Shown here piece by piece: positions 59,374 to 64,000 of a DNA stretch of 64,000 bases. Positions within the stretch are counted from its first letter, which is position 1; every line of letters starts with the position of its first letter. The DNA lies in NCBI RefSeq assembly GCF_044987625.1, contig NZ_JBJDSB010000005.1:62001-126000 (forward strand). The letters are read 5' to 3'. The stretch comes from Desulfobaculum sp044987625 (GTDB lineage: Bacteria > Desulfobacterota > Desulfovibrionia > Desulfovibrionales > Desulfovibrionaceae). Below the pieces are notes generated by a model that was given only the letters and a program-made list of their open reading frames with translations, did not search any database and was not told where the DNA came from. Position numbers and translations under genes: made by a program.

Positions 59374-60183
59374 CTAGGCCCGGACGAAAACCTTGCCGCC
59401 GACGACGCGTATGACGTCAACGTTCGGCGCTTCACCGCGCCGCACAAGGTCGTTCCAGACCAGGCCCAACCTGTGCATATTCCTTTTCCAGCCTTCGCGT
59501 TCCACAACCAGCGTGAGCGAAGGGTCGTCAAAAATCATTTTCACGGAGCGCGTGCCCACGTGGATGAAGCTGGCTGCCTGCGCAGTCACCGGCACCCCCG
59601 TGTGCACCACCGCCTGCAGAAACTCGGGCAGGATGTCCACGTCCTCCTCGGCTCCCTCGGCGATGTCCAAAAGCGGCAGCGGCACCAACCGGTCCGCGCC
59701 CACTTTGTCGATGACCTCGCCCTGCGCGTCCACATACGCCAGCCCTTCCACGGTACGAATCCAGTAGGCCGGATGGCGCTCCTCAATGGTGATGCGCAGT
59801 TGTCCGGGCAAAATGCGCCGGACCATTACCACCTTGGTCCACGGGTGGGCAAAGACGCGTTCCTCGATGTCCGGCAGCTTCAGTTCAAGGACGTTGTCCC
59901 CAAGTTCGGCCCCGGACAGGTCCACCACTTCCTCGGGCGTCAGGCGCGTGCACCCCACCACTTCGATGGACCGCAGGGCAAAGAAGGGACTGGTGGTCAC
60001 CCACCGAAAGCCCACAAGCAGCCCAAGGCTGATGGTGCCGACAAGCACCGCTCCCATCAGTATGACAAAGAACCAGATAACGGCCTTTCCCGGACGTATC
60101 CGGGTTCCCCCTGTCCGCCGGGGACGATTTCTGCCGTTTCTGCCCGCTGCGCGCCTCGTGTGGACAGCGCGCGCAGCGCTCAT
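59374..60183 (-). CDS. ftsQ: Cell division protein FtsQ
   Basis: 269 residues. A basic cytoplasmic tail (1-32), one membrane helix (about 33-55) and a periplasmic POTRA domain (SPFFALRSIEVVGCTRLTPEEV) followed by the FtsQ beta region (ILPGQLRITIEERHPAYWI). The ATG overlaps the murB stop by four bases. Known: assembles FtsL/FtsB at the divisome. Confidence 0.93.
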   Translation of the reverse strand: MSAARAVHTRRAAGRNGRNRPRRTGGTRIRPGKAVIWFFVILMGAVLVGTISLGLLVGFRWVTTSPFFALRSIEVVGCTRLTPEEVVDLSGAELGDNVLELKLPDIEERVFAHPWTKVVMVRRILPGQLRITIEERHPAYWIRTVEGLAYVDAQGEVIDKVGADRLVPLPLLDIAEGAEEDVDILPEFLQAVVHTGVPVTAQAASFIHVGTRSVKMIFDDPSLTLVVEREGWKRNMHRLGLVWNDLVRRGEAPNVDVIRVVGGKVFVRA

Positions 60184-61064
60184 GGGATGACCTTCACTTC
60201 CAGCTCAAGGTCTATCCCGTGTGTGCGGGATACGGCGCTCTGCGCCTCCGCAATGAGGGCAAGGGCGTCGGCGCTGGTCCCGCCACCCGTGTTCACCAAA
60301 AAGTTCGCGTGCCGCTCGGAGAAGGCCATGCCGCCAAGTTGCCGTCCGCGGAATCCCGCTTCATCCAGCAGCCGCCCGGCGGAGTTCGCCTGCGGGTTCT
60401 TGAACACGCATCCGGCGCTCCATGCCTCCAGCGGCTGGGACGCCCGTTTGGTGTTCATGGTCTCCGCCATGCGGGACTTGATGGCCTCGCGGCTGTCTTC
60501 CTTCAGGTCCACCTCCACGCCCATGACGAGGAACCACTCGTCCACGGTACGCGGGGCAAAATGGCGATAGCCGGTAAGCACATCCTCGCGGTCCGCCCAG
60601 CGCAGGCCGCAGCAGGGGGAAAACAGCAGAACCCGCCGCATAACGCGGCTCATGTCCGTGCCGTAGGACCCGGCGTTCATGGCCACTGCGCCGCCGATGG
60701 TGCCGGGGATGCCCGAAAGCCCTTCCATACCGGCAAGGCCCTTGGACGCCACCCATGACAGGAAGGCGGGCAGACCCATGCCTGCGTCGGCGCGCACGGT
60801 GACGCGGTCGCCGGAAAAGCCAACGATTTCCGGCTTTGCCGGCTCGGGCACACGGACAAGAGCAAGGGGGAGCTCGCCGTCGCGGGCAAGCAGGTTGGAG
60901 CCTTTGCCCAACATGAGCGGCGGCACACCCAGCTTTTCCAGCGCTCCGGGCAGCTCATCCAGATCGTTGACATGCCCAACAACGATTTCTGCCGTGGCGG
61001 TGCCGCCAAGGCGAAGCGTGGTGCGCTGCTGCATGCTCGGTCCCGGAAGAACCTTGAGTCCCAT
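60180..61064 (-). CDS. murB: UDP-N-acetylenolpyruvoylglucosamine reductase
   Basis: 294 residues. FAD-binding motifs include LMLGKGSNLLARDG near residue 50, EGLSGIPGTIGGAVAMNAGSYG near 103 and, near the C-terminus, LGGMAFSERHANFLVN. Ser/Glu catalytic residues are expected in the last two. The ATG at 61064 is preceded by GAGGGAAC; the longer frame would overlap murC. Known: second committed step in UDP-MurNAc synthesis. Confidence 0.96.
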   Translation of the reverse strand: MGLKVLPGPSMQQRTTLRLGGTATAEIVVGHVNDLDELPGALEKLGVPPLMLGKGSNLLARDGELPLALVRVPEPAKPEIVGFSGDRVTVRADAGMGLPAFLSWVASKGLAGMEGLSGIPGTIGGAVAMNAGSYGTDMSRVMRRVLLFSPCCGLRWADREDVLTGYRHFAPRTVDEWFLVMGVEVDLKEDSREAIKSRMAETMNTKRASQPLEAWSAGCVFKNPQANSAGRLLDEAGFRGRQLGGMAFSERHANFLVNTGGGTSADALALIAEAQSAVSRTHGIDLELEVKVIP

Positions 61065-61080
61065 TGTTCCCTCTCGTCTG

Positions 61081-62451
<1,371 letters not shown>

Positions 62452-62496
62452 GCGGCCACTTGTATCGTTTCCGGGGTGGTCCCCGTTATGCATGCT

Positions 62497-63576
62497 TTAT
62501 GCGTTGATCATTGCCTCGATCTCGTCGACCAGTTTCCCGGCCGCCTGCGGCGCGCCAAGGGCGCGTGCCGCCTCGGACATGCGGGCCAGTCGGCCCGGCT
62601 CCTGAAAAATGTCGTCCAGCCGCGCGGCAAGGTCGGTCCCTTCCAGCTCGGCCTGCGGCAGCAGCACCGCCGCGCCGGCCTTATCCAGAAACCCCGCGTT
62701 CACGGTCTGGTGGTCGTGCGTGGCGTGCGGGAACGGCACCAGAATGCTGGGCTTGCCCGCCACCGCCAGTTCCGCAACCGTGGTTGCGCCGGAGCGGCAC
62801 AGGACGATGTCCGCCCAGTCATAGGCCTCACGCATGTCACGGATAAACGGCTCCACGCGAAAAAGGCCCGCGCCGTCGCCCTCAAGGGCGCTTTTTACGC
62901 GTTCGTAGTCTGCGTCGCCCGTCTGGTGCCACAGCTCAATGCCTTTCTCACGCAGGTGCGGCAGGCTGGCGATAACGGCGTCGTTCAGCGCCCGCGCGCC
63001 AAGGCTGCCGCCCACCACCAAAACGCGGCGCGTTCCGGCTTCCTCCACGGTTTTGTCCGCGAGGCCGCGGATGACTTCGCGCACGGGGTTGCCCGTCTCC
63101 ACGGTTTTGTCCGAGGCAAAGGCGCCCCGCTCGTCCGGGAAGCTCACAAACACCCGCTTGGTAAAGCGCGAGAGGAACCTGTTGGCCGCACCGGGCACGC
63201 TGTTTTGTTCGTGCACGGCGCAGGGCACCCCGCGCAGGCGCGCGGCCAGCACCGGGGCAAAGCAGGCGTACCCGCCAAAGCCGATAACGGCCTGCGGGCC
63301 AAAGCGCCCAAGGATGCCAAGGGCGCGCAGCACAGCGCCGCCCATGACGGCCAGCGCGCCCACAGCTTTGATGCCGCGCCCGAGGATGCCCCGGACAGGC
63401 AGGCCGATGAAGTCCAGTCCCGCATCCTGCGCAAACTGGGACTCGCGGCCATAGCGCCCGCCGACAAAGAGGATGCGCACGTCCGGATTGCGGCGGCGCA
63501 GCTCCTCGGCCACGGCGAGGGCTGGAAATATATGTCCACCGGTTCCTCCGGTGGTCAGGATGACGCGTTCAATCAT
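62497..63576 (-). CDS. murG: UDP-N-acetylglucosamine--N-acetylmuramyl-(pentapeptide) pyrophosphoryl-undecaprenol N-acetylglucosamine transferase
   Basis: 359 residues from ATG 63576. TTGGTGGHIFPALAVAEEL is the N-terminal G loop; VVGGSLGARALND and LCRSGATTVAELAVAGKPSI are the donor-binding motifs. Known: makes lipid II at the inner face of the membrane. Its ATG shares one base with the ftsW stop (TGATG). Confidence 0.97.
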   Translation of the reverse strand: MIERVILTTGGTGGHIFPALAVAEELRRRNPDVRILFVGGRYGRESQFAQDAGLDFIGLPVRGILGRGIKAVGALAVMGGAVLRALGILGRFGPQAVIGFGGYACFAPVLAARLRGVPCAVHEQNSVPGAANRFLSRFTKRVFVSFPDERGAFASDKTVETGNPVREVIRGLADKTVEEAGTRRVLVVGGSLGARALNDAVIASLPHLREKGIELWHQTGDADYERVKSALEGDGAGLFRVEPFIRDMREAYDWADIVLCRSGATTVAELAVAGKPSILVPFPHATHDHQTVNAGFLDKAGAAVLLPQAELEGTDLAARLDDIFQEPGRLARMSEAARALGAPQAAGKLVDEIEAMINA

Positions 63577-64000
63577 CAATTCTTTCTCCGCGACAGATTC
63601 AGCAGCATGCCGACGCAGATGCAGGTCACAAACAGGCTGGAGCCGCCGTAGCTGATAAAGGGCATGGGCACGCCCTTGGGCGGCGCTGCGCCAAGGACCA
63701 CGGCCATATTCATCACCGCGCCCATGGCGAGGATGAGCACCATGCCAAGGGCGGTGAACCTATCCTGGGCATCCTCCTGCGCGCAGGCTACGGCAAAGCC
63801 GCGCCAAAGCAGCGTCCCCATGATGACGAAGACCAGCGAGACGCCGAGAAAGCCCAGTTCCTCGCCCACCACGGCCATGATGAAGTCGTTGTGCGCCTCG
63901 GGCAGGAAGAGGAGCTTCTGCTTGCCCGCGCCAAGGCCAACGCCCGTCCAGCCGCCGGAGCCAAAGGCATAGAGCGACTGCACAAGCTGATACCCTGAAT
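63576..64000 (-). CDS. ftsW: FtsW lipid II polymerase, partial (N-terminal part lies outside the window)
   Basis: 141 C-terminal residues are visible and the frame runs open to the window edge. SLYAFGSGGWTGVGLGAG, LPEAHNDFIMAVVGEELG (catalytic-loop region) and GVPMPFISYGGSSL are SEDS-family signatures, with three membrane helices visible. FtsW rather than RodA is favoured by the neighbour murG. Known: polymerises glycan at the division septum. Confidence 0.95.
   Translation of the reverse strand, partial: SGYQLVQSLYAFGSGGWTGVGLGAGKQKLLFLPEAHNDFIMAVVGEELGFLGVSLVFVIMGTLLWRGFAVACAQEDAQDRFTALGMVLILAMGAVMNMAVVLGAAPPKGVPMPFISYGGSSLFVTCICVGMLLNLSRRKN

Overview
The window is high-GC DNA from a Gram-negative, anaerobe-like bacterium. 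Gene content fits the Desulfovibrio group (Desulfobacterota, formerly Deltaproteobacteria): lpxB and a complete MCE lipid-transport operon (outer membrane), selA and selB (selenocysteine synthesis and decoding), a very large FAD/Fe-S oxidase of the D-lactate/glycolate type, a TtuA/TtuB-like tRNA thiolation pair, and a standard division/cell-wall (dcw) cluster. The genus is an inference; there is no rRNA in the window.

Layout. 1-3278 (minus): the end of an RND efflux system (permease cut by the window edge, adaptor, TetR regulator). 3557-7234 (plus): STAS-MlaE permease, MlaF ATPase, MCE protein and PqiC-like lipoprotein, closed by a strong terminator. 7314-8637: two exported cyclophilins. 8757-14283: an orphan PAS histidine kinase, a hotdog thioesterase, cysQ, a probable sulfotransferase and a CPBP protease. 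14519-19724: FAD/Fe-S oxidase, ruvX, mltG. 19883-25716: chemoreceptor, glycosyltransferase, trpS, site-2-type protease, single-domain response regulator. 25938-27045: sulfur carrier plus TtuA-like thiolase. 27275-33786: DUF3568-like lipoprotein, GT2, comEC, lpxB, Gfo/Idh oxidoreductase. 33892-37982: murA, two identical tRNA-His genes with separate promoters and terminators, a pair of related one-helix membrane proteins, a candidate minus-strand small RNA and a small hypothetical gene. 38071-42330: selB, a VOC protein, a Cys-cluster protein, a hypothetical protein. 43006-45601: orphan glycine-betaine-type binding protein, an AT-rich HEPN-like gene, a cyclase-family enzyme and its MarR regulator. 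45931-52040: tRNA-Arg, folC, selA, M18 peptidase, ATP-grasp protein, FmdB-like zinc ribbon. 52147-56563: radical SAM protein, GT4, M23 peptidase. 56699-64000 (minus): ftsZ, ftsA, ftsQ, murB, murC, murG and part of ftsW, in transcription order ftsW to ftsZ.

Most of the window is ordinary chromosomal backbone with tight operons (ATGA overlaps). The less ordinary signals are: an identical TATATAAC box exactly 6 nt before the ATG of two genes that lack a ribosome binding site (candidate leaderless mRNAs); a 21-bp operator shared by the MarR gene and the cyclase gene; the AT-rich HEPN-like orphan; the TtuB-like carrier ending Arg-Gly instead of Gly-Gly; the duplicated tRNA-His locus with an adjacent undescribed membrane-protein pair; and a candidate ~185-nt small RNA between a good promoter and a clear terminator. 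I found no CRISPR array, insertion sequence, integrase or prophage.
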